In this document: one piece after another, positions 47,452 to 55,786 of the stretch
Position numbering within the stretch: the stretch's first letter is position 1
How the letters are laid out: the number at the start of each line of letters is the position of its first letter
DNA from: Clostridiales bacterium
GTDB lineage: Bacteria > Bacillota > Clostridia > Saccharofermentanales > Saccharofermentanaceae
Reading direction: 5' to 3'
Length of the DNA stretch: 64,000 bases
Assembly (NCBI GenBank): GCA_017478485.1
Contig: JAFVDI010000003.1
Span: 62,001-126,000 of the forward strand
Position numbers and translations under genes: made by a program
Notes under the pieces: model-generated
The model's input: only the letters and a program-made list of their open reading frames with translations
Told to the model about the DNA's origin: nothing
The model's database searches: none

Positions 47452-48507
47452 ATGGGCCGACTTTTATATGACGAGAGCAATTTACCTGAGATCAGCACGC
47501 TTAAGGCTGCTAACTACGATATCGTCGACAAGAATACCGTAGAGCCTATTAAGCGTGTCGGCGTTCTCACGAGCGGCGGTGACGCTCCCGGAATGAATGC
47601 GGCCATAAGGGCTGTCGTAAGAGCCGGCATCAACGCAGGCTTTGAGATGTACGGTGTTACCAGAGGCTATCACGGACTCTGGAAGGGTGAGATCAAGCAG
47701 CTTGACGGAAGATCCGTTTCCGAGACGCTCCAGCGCGGCGGAACATTCCTCATGACAGCCAGATCACAGACCTTCATGACTGACCAGGGCGTTCTCAAGG
47801 GTGCAAGGATGATGGAAGCCTATGAACTTGACGCATTGATCGTAATCGGCGGCGACGGTTCCTATAAGGGCGCAAGAGCTCTTGCAAGGATCGGTATGCC
47901 CGTAATCGGTATTCCGGGTACTATCGACAACGATATCGCTTCCACCGAGTATACTATCGGATACGATACGGCTATGAACACGGCGATGCAGTGCATCGAC
48001 AAGCTGAGAGATACGGCATCGTCACATGAGCGCTGCAGCGTCATCGAGGTAATGGGCAGACACGCAGGATGGATCGCTCTTAATGTCGGTATCGCTACCG
48101 GTGCAGAGAGTATCCTCATTCCCGAGGTCCCCTATGATTTCAACAGGGACGTATTAAGAGTCATCCTTGACGGTCGCAATACGGGAAAGAAGCACTATAT
48201 CGTTATCGTTGCCGAAGGTGTCGGACATGCTGACGACATTGCAAAGCAGATCGAAGAGTCTACCGGGATCGAAGCGCGTCCAACTATCCTCGGACACTTG
48301 CAGAGAGGCGGTTCTCCGACACTCAGAGACAGGACGATGGCAAGCCTTATGGGCATTAGGGCTATCGACTGCCTCGTAGAGAAGAGGTTCAACAGGCTCG
48401 TAATCACAAAGCATGGCGAGATTACAGATGTTGACATCGAGGAAGGTCTTGAGATGACGAAGACAATCACTCCCGAAATGATCGAAAGCATCAAGAGACT
48501 CGGCTGA
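47452..48507 (+). CDS. pfkA: ATP-dependent 6-phosphofructokinase with an N-terminal extension
   Basis: 351 residues. The core begins near residue 36 (KRVGVLTSGGDAPGMNAAIR), so about 30 extra residues precede it compared with the usual 320-residue enzyme. The family segments GGDGSYKGARAL, GTIDNDIASTEYTIGYDTA and GRHAGWIAL are intact, and the Gly in GGDGS fits ATP rather than pyrophosphate use. GGAGG (nine bases before the ATG) supports the long start. A TATAAT at 47409-47414 in the sirtuin end may provide a promoter. Confidence 0.94.
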   Translation: MGRLLYDESNLPEISTLKAANYDIVDKNTVEPIKRVGVLTSGGDAPGMNAAIRAVVRAGINAGFEMYGVTRGYHGLWKGEIKQLDGRSVSETLQRGGTFLMTARSQTFMTDQGVLKGARMMEAYELDALIVIGGDGSYKGARALARIGMPVIGIPGTIDNDIASTEYTIGYDTAMNTAMQCIDKLRDTASSHERCSVIEVMGRHAGWIALNVGIATGAESILIPEVPYDFNRDVLRVILDGRNTGKKHYIVIVAEGVGHADDIAKQIEESTGIEARPTILGHLQRGGSPTLRDRTMASLMGIRAIDCLVEKRFNRLVITKHGEITDVDIEEGLEMTKTITPEMIESIKRLG

Positions 48508-48570
48508 TACGGTTTATTCCGTAATTTATCAAACTGATCGAAGGGACGGCAAGATGCCGCCATATATCTT

Positions 48571-51045
48571 ATGTATGAATATCTGACAACAGATGAAGAA
48601 CTCGAACGCCGCATGATACGCGGCAGGGTCCTGGCGACTCTGGAGTTCAACAAGATAAGGGACAAGGTCACTTCAAAGGCCAGGACAGCATACGGAAAAA
48701 AGATATGTGCTGATATGGCGCCTTGTACCGATTTTGGTTATGTGGAAGAAAACCTTGCCTGGACGGGCGAAGCCATGACTCACATAATGAGGTTCGGCTG
48801 TCTGCCGCTCGGAGGCTTCCGTGACCTTACTGAAGCGATTTCCTATGCGGAGGCGGGCGGTACGCTTTCATGCGCCCAGCTTCTTTCGGTCGCTTCATTC
48901 CTCAGAAGTGCCGGCGGCATAAGAGATGCCCTCTCAAAGGCTCGTTCGGCGGGCTCTCCTTTCGTCGATGAAACTGAGCCTCATATCGTAAAGGCAATTG
49001 AAGAAGCCGGAACTGACGACAGGCTCCTTAATGCCATTGATGAAGCGATCCTTGGAGATAATGAGGTCTCTGACAGGGCAAGCAGAACCCTTGCCGAGAT
49101 AAGACGCGAGAGAAAGAGCACTGCGGCCGGCATCAGATCTTTGCTCGAAAGAGTAATAGAGAGCGGCGGCGACATGCTCCAGGAGAGCATTATCACTATC
49201 CGTGAGAGCAGATACTGCATTCCCGTGAGGGCAGACTTTAAGGGAAGGATCGAAGGTATCGTACATGGTGCTTCTGCAACCGGTCAGACTTTGTTCGTTG
49301 AGCCGATGAGCGTTGTTGAGGCAAATAACAAGATCTCTGAACTCAATGCACAGGAAGAAGCAGAGATACTAAGGATATTAGGCGAGTTTACGGCTGATTT
49401 CATTGCTGACAAAGAGATCTTCGTAAAGGACATAGATATCGTTGCCAAACTTGATTATGCTTTCGCAAAGGGCGAATACGGCATAGAGACGGAAAGCACG
49501 TGCGCAAGGCTCAATACAAACGGCGTGATCTCGCTTAGAAAAGCAAGACACCCGCTTATAGATAAAGACAAGGTCGTACCTGTAGATATCAATATCGGCG
49601 AGAAGTACAGTACTCTTGTTGTCACCGGACCTAACACAGGCGGTAAGACTGTTTCGCTCAAGACGTGCGGACTGCTTGCCCTCATGACAATGTCAGGCCT
49701 TGCGATTCCGGCAGGTGACGGAAGTGAAGTCTGCGTTTATGACAGGGTGCTTGCAGATATCGGTGACGAACAGAGCATTGAGCAGAGCCTTTCCACATTC
49801 TCGGCGCATGTATCCAATATCGTTTTCATCCTGAAGAACATCAGGGGGAGATCGCTCGTGCTCCTTGATGAGCTCGGTTCGGGTACGGACCCCGCCGAGG
49901 GTGCGGCGCTTGCTGTAGCCATTATCGATGAGCTGCGTTCCAGGAACTGCATCACGATGGCAACGACGCACTATAAGGAACTCAAGAGCTACGCTGTTGA
50001 GACTGAGGGCGTAATGAACGCTTCCTGTGAATTTGACACCGAAACGCTTGCGCCGACATACAGGCTCATTATCGGGCGTCCCGGTTCTTCGAATGCGTTT
50101 GTCATTTCCAAGCGTCTGGGTCTGCCTGAACGGGTCCTTAACAGTGCTAAGGAAAATCTTTCCACAGAAGAGATCGCATATGAGACTCTCCTTGCGAAGG
50201 CTGAACAGGATGCGAAAGCCGCTGCCGATGCGCTCAAGGAAAACGAGAGACTTAAGGTTGAACTTTCTGCTGCGGCAAAGGCACTTGAAGAAGAGAAAGC
50301 CGCACTTAAGCAGTCTAAGACCAGGATACTCAACGAGTCACGCAGTGAGCAGAGAAAACTGCTCGAGGAACGTGAGGAAGAGATCGATGACATGCTCCGC
50401 GAATTCCGCAAAAAGAGCGAGAAGATGGACAGGCAGGAGACTCTTGCGGAAATGGAGAAGATCAGGCGCCGTCTGCGTGCCGGGATCAAGGATCTTGAAG
50501 ATGATTCCGAAGACGATAACAATCCTGAAGCTGTCCAAAGCGGCGAACCGGTCAAGGATGTTGTTGCCGGAGAACTGTATTTCGTTCCGTCATTTAACAT
50601 TACAGGAACTGCACAGTCCGGTGTTTCAAAGAGCGGAAGGGTTACCATACGTGCCGGAGCAATGTCTTATACCGTAAAGGTTGCCGATCTGCGTGTGCCC
50701 ACGAGAGAACAGCGGGGCGCATTTGAGGGAGGAAAGAAGAACGGGCTCAAGAAGAAAGGTCCTTCAAATATGGCCAAGGCCAGATTTGAGGCTGCTTCGA
50801 AGACCAGGGCAGAACTGATGCTCATTGGAATGACGACGGCAGAAGCTGAGTCGGCTCTCATCAGATATCTTGAGAACTGCTCGATGTCCGGCATCAAAGA
50901 TATAAGGATCGTTCACGGCAAGGGTACCGGAGCTTTGAGAATGTGCGTACAGGATGTTCTTAACAGGGATGACAGGGTTGAATCTTACCGTGCGGGTGAG
51001 CAGGGTGAGGGCGACGCAGGAGTTACGATCGCGAAACTCAGATAA
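48571..51045 (+). CDS. mutS2: Endonuclease MutS2
   Basis: 824 residues. The MutS core and clamp region is followed by the ABC-type ATPase with P-loop GPNTGGKTVSLKTCGL and the Walker B segment SLVLLDELGSGTDP. A coiled coil rich in Glu, Lys and Arg covers about 530-650. The C-terminal Smr nuclease domain (about 745-824) ends with IRIVHGKGTGALR. MutS2 is linked to recombination control and, in recent work, to rescue of collided ribosomes. The first ATG (48571) has no good ribosome binding site; MIRGRVLATLEF at 48613 is an alternative. Confidence 0.94.
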   Translation: MYEYLTTDEELERRMIRGRVLATLEFNKIRDKVTSKARTAYGKKICADMAPCTDFGYVEENLAWTGEAMTHIMRFGCLPLGGFRDLTEAISYAEAGGTLSCAQLLSVASFLRSAGGIRDALSKARSAGSPFVDETEPHIVKAIEEAGTDDRLLNAIDEAILGDNEVSDRASRTLAEIRRERKSTAAGIRSLLERVIESGGDMLQESIITIRESRYCIPVRADFKGRIEGIVHGASATGQTLFVEPMSVVEANNKISELNAQEEAEILRILGEFTADFIADKEIFVKDIDIVAKLDYAFAKGEYGIETESTCARLNTNGVISLRKARHPLIDKDKVVPVDINIGEKYSTLVVTGPNTGGKTVSLKTCGLLALMTMSGLAIPAGDGSEVCVYDRVLADIGDEQSIEQSLSTFSAHVSNIVFILKNIRGRSLVLLDELGSGTDPAEGAALAVAIIDELRSRNCITMATTHYKELKSYAVETEGVMNASCEFDTETLAPTYRLIIGRPGSSNAFVISKRLGLPERVLNSAKENLSTEEIAYETLLAKAEQDAKAAADALKENERLKVELSAAAKALEEEKAALKQSKTRILNESRSEQRKLLEEREEEIDDMLREFRKKSEKMDRQETLAEMEKIRRRLRAGIKDLEDDSEDDNNPEAVQSGEPVKDVVAGELYFVPSFNITGTAQSGVSKSGRVTIRAGAMSYTVKVADLRVPTREQRGAFEGGKKNGLKKKGPSNMAKARFEAASKTRAELMLIGMTTAEAESALIRYLENCSMSGIKDIRIVHGKGTGALRMCVQDVLNRDDRVESYRAGEQGEGDAGVTIAKLR

Positions 51046-51059
51046 GGAAAGGTGTTCCT

Positions 51060-51965
51060 ATGGCAGAAAACAACGGTGAAGCGAAAATAGTGACTGAAGA
51101 GAGAAAGGAATTCCGCAAAGCATATTTCTTTCTTTCGTTTATCCCGTTTGCCATAATCTTGGCAGTGCAGACGGCTGCAACTACTCCTGGCATGATACTT
51201 GCGGTGGTCGACATAAACAAGCAGGGGATGCCTATGGAGATATCCACAATGATGGATGTTTTCAACCAGAAATACGCTGCTTTCTGTTACGTTATTTACT
51301 GCCTGATCTGCATGGCGATTTTTATTCCGTGGTATTACAAGGGGCTCGTTAAGAAGGAGCCTAAGGTGGATTACAGGAAGGCTCTCGGGATAAAGCCGGC
51401 CATACTGTCTGTATCGATCCTGATATGTATGTATTTTGTCATCAGCGGTCTGTTTATAATCGCTGACAACGCTTTTCCTTCGGTTATGGAAAAGTACAAC
51501 GAACTGATGAAAATGTCCTCTTTGGGTACGAATGTTTTCATCACCGTCATATATGGTTACTTATTGGGTCCCGTAACAGAGGAACTGTGCTTCAGGGGAG
51601 TAATGCAGGGGCTTTTGCATAAGTCGAACATGAGCTATATGTCTGTCATTGTCATTCAGGGTCTTTTGTTCGGCATCATGCATATGAATCTTGTCCAGGG
51701 TGTTTATGCTTTTATGCTCGGAATGGCACTGGGCTATATCAGATACAAATATAAGACTTTGATTCTCTCTGTCGTAGCTCACATTGTTTTCAATTTCTTC
51801 GGCACCAGTGTTGAATTGTTTTTGGAGGGCGTGGGCCTTTCATTTGCTCATAAAATAATATTCGCCGCGGTAGCCGCGGCGATAGCTGTTGTCCTTTTCG
51901 TTGTTGTAGCAAAGGATAAAACGTCCTTTGTAAAAGAGGAAGCAGATATTAAGAACGCTTCTTAA
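51060..51965 (+). CDS. CPBP family intramembrane glutamic endopeptidase (second copy)
   Basis: 301 residues with about eight membrane segments. The CPBP motifs are EELCFRGVMQGLL, a His in LFGIMHMNLVQG and another in VVAHIVFNFFG. It begins 14 bases after mutS2 and is probably in that operon. The 3' end overlaps the convergent mntR-like gene by 17 bases. It is distinct in sequence from the CPBP gene at 10028. Confidence 0.9.
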   Translation: MAENNGEAKIVTEERKEFRKAYFFLSFIPFAIILAVQTAATTPGMILAVVDINKQGMPMEISTMMDVFNQKYAAFCYVIYCLICMAIFIPWYYKGLVKKEPKVDYRKALGIKPAILSVSILICMYFVISGLFIIADNAFPSVMEKYNELMKMSSLGTNVFITVIYGYLLGPVTEELCFRGVMQGLLHKSNMSYMSVIVIQGLLFGIMHMNLVQGVYAFMLGMALGYIRYKYKTLILSVVAHIVFNFFGTSVELFLEGVGLSFAHKIIFAAVAAAIAVVLFVVVAKDKTSFVKEEADIKNAS

Positions 51966-52317
51966 TACTTTTCTTGAGAGCCTCAAAAGACTTATCACTG
52001 ATAACATGCTCGATACGGCATGCGTCTTCGGTAGCTGTTTCGCTGTCAACGCCAATGGATTCGAGAACACCTGAGATTACAACATGGCGCTCGTAGATCT
52101 TCTCTGCGATCTCACGGCCTGAATTAGTCAGAGTTATGTATCCGGATTCGTCGATGGAGATATACTTGGCATTGCGCAGGATACCCATGGCGCGTGAAAT
52201 GCTCGGCTTGGAATAGTGTAGATAATTTGCTATGTCAAGAGATCTGACATTCTTCTGATTTTGAGAAAGAACAAGGATCGTCTCAAGATACATTTCGCCT
52301 GATTCTTTTAATTCCAT
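51949..52317 (-). CDS. mntR: Metal-dependent regulator, DtxR/MntR family
   Basis: 122 residues, the size of MntR (no SH3 domain). The winged helix is at residues 5-60 (LDIANYLHYSKPSISRAM). The metal-binding dimer domain has TEDACRIEHVISDKSF, with Cys, Glu and His in the order of the MntR/IdeR ligands. It likely senses Mn2+ or Fe2+ and represses uptake genes. AGGCAGG precedes the ATG. It is divergent from a small FeoB-associated-type gene, which fits an iron or manganese context. mntR is the best guess; an iron-responsive role is also possible. Confidence 0.88.
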   Translation of the reverse strand: MELKESGEMYLETILVLSQNQKNVRSLDIANYLHYSKPSISRAMGILRNAKYISIDESGYITLTNSGREIAEKIYERHVVISGVLESIGVDSETATEDACRIEHVISDKSFEALKKSIKKRS

Positions 52318-52417
52318 AATGATACCTGCCTTATATATTTTCCGTCCACTAATTGATAGAATACTACAATAAAGTGAATATAAAAATCACAAAATGCAAC
52401 GAGTCTGATATTTTTTT

Positions 52418-52606
52418 ATGATTGTTTGGATAATCGAAAACATTGCTTCCATAATAATTGTCCTGGTCATCGCGACCTTTGCGGTGATAGCCGTGATGAG
52501 CCTTATAAGGAACCGGAAAAAAGGCAAAAGCTGTTCCTGCGGCTGCGAAGGCTGTGTATATTCTGGAAATTGCAGTGAACCGGGCAAAAAAGAAAATTCA
52601 AACTGA
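52418..52606 (+). CDS. FeoB-associated Cys-rich membrane protein
   Basis: 62 residues: one membrane helix (about 5-28, IASIIIVLVIATFAVIAVM), a basic stretch, then CSCGCEGCVYSGNC with five Cys. This matches the small proteins normally encoded after feoB in Clostridia. No feoA or feoB is in the window, so this copy is an orphan beside an MntR-type regulator gene. No ribosome binding site is obvious before the ATG. The gene is too regular in layout to be chance. Confidence 0.82.
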   Translation: MIVWIIENIASIIIVLVIATFAVIAVMSLIRNRKKGKSCSCGCEGCVYSGNCSEPGKKENSN

Positions 52607-52609
52607 TAC

Positions 52610-52652
52610 TTTGATATTCAAATTTGTGGTAAATGGTCTGTTAGTGTAAAAT
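52610..52652 (+). promoter_or_regulatory. fabT operon promoter with a FabT-like box
   Basis: TTTGATATTCAAA (52610-52622) is a perfect TTTGA-N3-TCAAA palindrome. It lies directly before the -35 (TTGTGG, 52624-52629) of a promoter with TAAAAT at 52647-52652 (17-base spacing). Streptococcal FabT binds this kind of palindrome, so autoregulation is likely. Confidence 0.65.
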
Positions 52653-52683
52653 ACTTAAAACGCATTTTACGGGGGACTTGAAG

Positions 52684-53199
52684 TTGAAGAGCGAAGAAGA
52701 AGTAATGTCCGAAGCTCTTGTTCGGATTTTTGAAAACGTAGTTCTTACGGAAGAAAAATCCCTTCAGGCCGGGTACTTTTCTGATCTTTCCATAGCGGAA
52801 ATGCATACTCTTACGGCAATCGGTCCCTATGAATCCAGAACAATGACAAAGACTGCAGAGGACTTGGGCATTACCACAGGTACTCTTACGGTTGCGATCG
52901 ACAGGCTTGTTAAAAAGGGATATGTCATCAGACAGCGCGATACCAATGACAAGCGAGTAGTAAGGATCAGCCTCACAAGAAACGGAAAACTTGCCTGCAG
53001 AATGAACAGCAAGTTCCACAGAGTGCTCGCAAAGCACATTCTGAGCGGATACAGTGAAGAAGACAGAAAGCATCTGCTGGCTCTTGTCAACGAGGTTGAC
53101 GTATATGTTGCCCAGCAGCTCAGAAGATATGACGGAGCGGTAAATGTCAGAAAGACGGCCATGGAGGTCGCCAAGGACAGCAAGAAGGAGAATGAATGA
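52684..53199 (+). CDS. fabT: FabT-like MarR family fatty acid regulator
   Basis: About 171 residues. The sequence IFENVVLTEEKSLQAGYFSD and LSIAEMHTLTAIG closely follow, from memory, streptococcal FabT (IFNNVLVIEESSLRGSRFSD, VSIKEMHT). The winged helix is TAEDLGITTGTLTVAIDRLV with the wing RDTNDKRVVRISLT. FabT represses membrane fatty acid genes, helped by acyl-ACP; the next gene encodes an ACP. The start is uncertain. TTG 52684 has a GGGGGA site at 7 bases; TTG 52678 and ATG 52705 are alternatives. The stop overlaps acpP (ATGA). Confidence 0.88.
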   Translation: MKSEEEVMSEALVRIFENVVLTEEKSLQAGYFSDLSIAEMHTLTAIGPYESRTMTKTAEDLGITTGTLTVAIDRLVKKGYVIRQRDTNDKRVVRISLTRNGKLACRMNSKFHRVLAKHILSGYSEEDRKHLLALVNEVDVYVAQQLRRYDGAVNVRKTAMEVAKDSKKENE

Positions 53200-53474
53200 T
53201 CATGGGGAATGCCAAGAATCCTGATTCAAGACGTGAACAGATCTATAACGAAGTCATCCGCATCCTGAGTTCTGACCTTGAAGTCTCTGCCGATGAGATC
53301 GAAGGGGACATGGATCTTAATACCGAACTCCCTTTTGATTCGCTCCAGCTTTACGAGTTTGTTATCGACCTTGAGGAAGCATATAACATCAAGCTTCCTG
53401 ATGAGATGCTCGATCAGATGAAGACGATAGATGACATTGTAAATCTCATAATGCGTCTTACAGAAGGAAAATGA
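53196..53474 (+). CDS. acpP: Acyl carrier protein
   Basis: 92 residues, acidic, with the phosphopantetheine attachment Ser in ELPFDSLQLYEFVIDLEE (DSL motif, about residue 50) and the helix after it. The N-terminal extension of about 15 residues is longer than in typical ACP. AAGGAG precedes the ATG at five bases; an ATG at 53202 is also possible. It is coupled to fabT upstream and to the lipid kinase downstream, and not to fab synthesis genes. Confidence 0.9.
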   Translation: MIMGNAKNPDSRREQIYNEVIRILSSDLEVSADEIEGDMDLNTELPFDSLQLYEFVIDLEEAYNIKLPDEMLDQMKTIDDIVNLIMRLTEGK

Positions 53475-54451
53475 AGAGCTTCAGCCGGAAAGTATTCATA
53501 GTCAACAGCAGGGCGGATGCGCGCGGAATGGAAAGATTCAAAGCCGCGGCCGGCCTTTTTACCGAGAGCCTGAATGGCTGTGAGATCCGTTATACCGAGC
53601 ATGCCGGTCATGCATCTGAGATCGCGAAAGAGATACTCGATGAGGATGACGGCGATACTCTGGTCATTGCATGCGGAGGCGACGGCACCGTTCATGAAGT
53701 TGCAAATGTGCTTGCAGGCAGCAGTCTTCCGATGGCGATAATACCTCTTGGCACTGGTAATGATTTTGCCAGGTCCGTCATGGACGAGCACCACAGAAGC
53801 GACTGCGAATACTGTGTCAGCGAGATAACCAAGAATGATTATGTCGTAAGGCCGATAGACCTTATCAAGGTTGAATCGTTCGATGCGAAGGGAAATCTCA
53901 TACCCGAGAGTTCGGCATGGTGCAATAATGTTGCATCCATCGGACTTGATACAGAGGTTCAATTAAGAGCGAAATCCCGCGTTTTAAGGCATCCGAAGTC
54001 TGCTTTCATCAGAAAGATGTCTTATCCGATCTCAGCTGTGGGAGCTCTTTTCGGGAACCGCAAATTTGATTTCAAGTACGAATGCACAAGGGGTTCTGAC
54101 GTTCCGGAGTTCGCAGGAAAGCCCGGATTTACACTGATCAGCATCTGCAATGGTTCTTACTATGGAAGCGGTTTCTGTCCGGCTCCGAGGGCAGATGTCA
54201 GGGACGGACTCCTTGATGTATGCGCTATCGGTCAGGTCAGCCTTCCGAGAGCGGTCTACCTCATTACTAAGTATAAGAACGGTCTCCACGAGGGGAAAAA
54301 GTATGTCGACTGTTTCAGGACGACTGAAATAACCGTTGAGGCTACGGGATACCGCGATCTTAACGGAAATTACGACGGTGAGGACTTCTCAGGACGTAAG
54401 GTAAAGTTCACTTGCGTAAGGGGTGCGCTAAATCTTGCATTTTACGATTGA
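53471..54451 (+). CDS. Diacylglycerol kinase family lipid kinase
   Basis: 326 residues of the DgkB/YegS type. The nucleotide-binding motif GGDGTVHEVANVL and the segment IPLGTGNDFARS are intact, and the C-terminal beta domain has GSGFCPAPRADVRDGLLDV. These enzymes phosphorylate diacylglycerol or related lipids for return to phospholipid synthesis. Its ATG overlaps the acpP stop. The run fabT-acpP-lipid kinase therefore ties phospholipid recycling to fatty acid control. Confidence 0.9.
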   Translation: MKSFSRKVFIVNSRADARGMERFKAAAGLFTESLNGCEIRYTEHAGHASEIAKEILDEDDGDTLVIACGGDGTVHEVANVLAGSSLPMAIIPLGTGNDFARSVMDEHHRSDCEYCVSEITKNDYVVRPIDLIKVESFDAKGNLIPESSAWCNNVASIGLDTEVQLRAKSRVLRHPKSAFIRKMSYPISAVGALFGNRKFDFKYECTRGSDVPEFAGKPGFTLISICNGSYYGSGFCPAPRADVRDGLLDVCAIGQVSLPRAVYLITKYKNGLHEGKKYVDCFRTTEITVEATGYRDLNGNYDGEDFSGRKVKFTCVRGALNLAFYD

Positions 54452-54464
54452 TTTTTCGCCTTTA

Positions 54465-54473
54465 TGCTATAAT
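54465..54473 (+). promoter_or_regulatory. Extended -10 promoter for the PLP lyase-HlyD-yggS run
   Basis: TGCTATAAT fits TGnTATAAT. TTGATT at 54448-54453 is too close (14 bases) to be a normal -35. Confidence 0.45.
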
Positions 54474-54507
54474 TATATTTTAATAAAGCAATAAGAAGGC
54501 AGATCCT

Positions 54508-55782
54508 TTGACAATAACTGATTCTGACATATTGAAAAATTACGGCGCGTACGGCGTCGGAACACGTGTGCTCGATCTTGCCGCTAAGGCGGAGGAGGCA
54601 TGCTCTGATGCGTATAACGAAATAAAAGACATTGTCGCATTTAACCAGCTTAAGGTCCTTGATGCGTTCAGACAGGAGAAATTCTCCGATGTTCACATGG
54701 GACAGACCACCGGATACGGATACGATGACATCGGCAGGGAGAAGATAGAGAATATCTTTGCACGTGTTTTCGGCGCTGAAAAAGCTTATGTAAGACTACA
54801 GATAAGTTCCGGTACGCAGGCCATATCGGCACTTCTCTGGGCAGTGTTAAGACCCGGAGACGAGATGCTTTCCGTTACGGGACGCCCTTACGATACTCTC
54901 ATGTCGACCATAGGGATCGACAGCGGTGCTAACGACATGTCGCTCGTTTCTTTCGGCATCAGCTACAAGCAGGTGGAGCTTAAGGAGTCAGGCGAGCCTG
55001 ATCTTGAAGCAATAAAGGCCGCTATCACCGATAAGACAAAGATGGTATTCATCCAGAAGTCCAGGGGCTATACAGGCCGCAGAGCGCTTCTTTGCAGCGA
55101 CATAAAGAAGATCGCCGAATGCGCAAAGCAGGTCAAGCCAGATGTTATCGTTGCCGTAGATAACTGCTACGGAGAATTTACCGAAAAGACTGAACCCACA
55201 CAGAACGGTGCTGATATCATTGCAGGATCGCTCATCAAGAACCCGGGCGGCGGAATCTGCAAAACAGGCGGATATATCGCAGGAAGGGCTGATCTTGTCG
55301 AGAATGCCGCAAGACACCTTACTACTGCCGGCCTGGGCAGCGAAGTAGGTCCCACTCTCGGCCTTAACGGCATGATCGCCAGAGGTCTGTTCACTGCGCC
55401 CCAGTGCGTAGGCGAGTGTCTTGCGGGAGCTGTTTTCGCGGCAAAACTGTTTGAACTTGCAGGTTATGTCACCAGTCCTTCTGCGGAAGAAACCAGAGGT
55501 GACATCGTCCAGACTCTGACTTTCGGTGATCCTGAGAAGATGAAGAAATTTGTCGGCGCGATTCAGTCATGTGCGCCTGTTGATTCGTTTGTAACTCCTG
55601 AACCCTGGGATATGCCGGGTTATCAGGATCAGGTAATAATGGCGGCGGGAGCTTTTGTACAGGGAGCTACTACGGAGCTTTCATGTGACGGCCCGATGAA
55701 ACCGCCTTTTATCGCATACATGCAGGGAGGCCTTGCCCGTGAGCAGGTCAAGCTTGCGTGCATGCTTGCGCTGGAGGATTGA
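54508..55782 (+). CDS. PLP-dependent methionine gamma-lyase family (aluminium resistance-type) protein
   Basis: 424 residues, fold type I. The PLP Lys is probably the one in GSLIKNPGGGI, with the Asp in VIVAVDNCYGEF and the SSGTQAISALLWAVL segment before it. This matches the YnbB group, often named aluminium resistance or methionine gamma-lyase family; the true substrate is unsettled. The start is TTG with AAGAAGG at eight bases. Five bases separate it from the HlyD-like gene. Confidence 0.88.
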   Translation: MTITDSDILKNYGAYGVGTRVLDLAAKAEEACSDAYNEIKDIVAFNQLKVLDAFRQEKFSDVHMGQTTGYGYDDIGREKIENIFARVFGAEKAYVRLQISSGTQAISALLWAVLRPGDEMLSVTGRPYDTLMSTIGIDSGANDMSLVSFGISYKQVELKESGEPDLEAIKAAITDKTKMVFIQKSRGYTGRRALLCSDIKKIAECAKQVKPDVIVAVDNCYGEFTEKTEPTQNGADIIAGSLIKNPGGGICKTGGYIAGRADLVENAARHLTTAGLGSEVGPTLGLNGMIARGLFTAPQCVGECLAGAVFAAKLFELAGYVTSPSAEETRGDIVQTLTFGDPEKMKKFVGAIQSCAPVDSFVTPEPWDMPGYQDQVIMAAGAFVQGATTELSCDGPMKPPFIAYMQGGLAREQVKLACMLALED

Positions 55783-55786
55783 ACCG

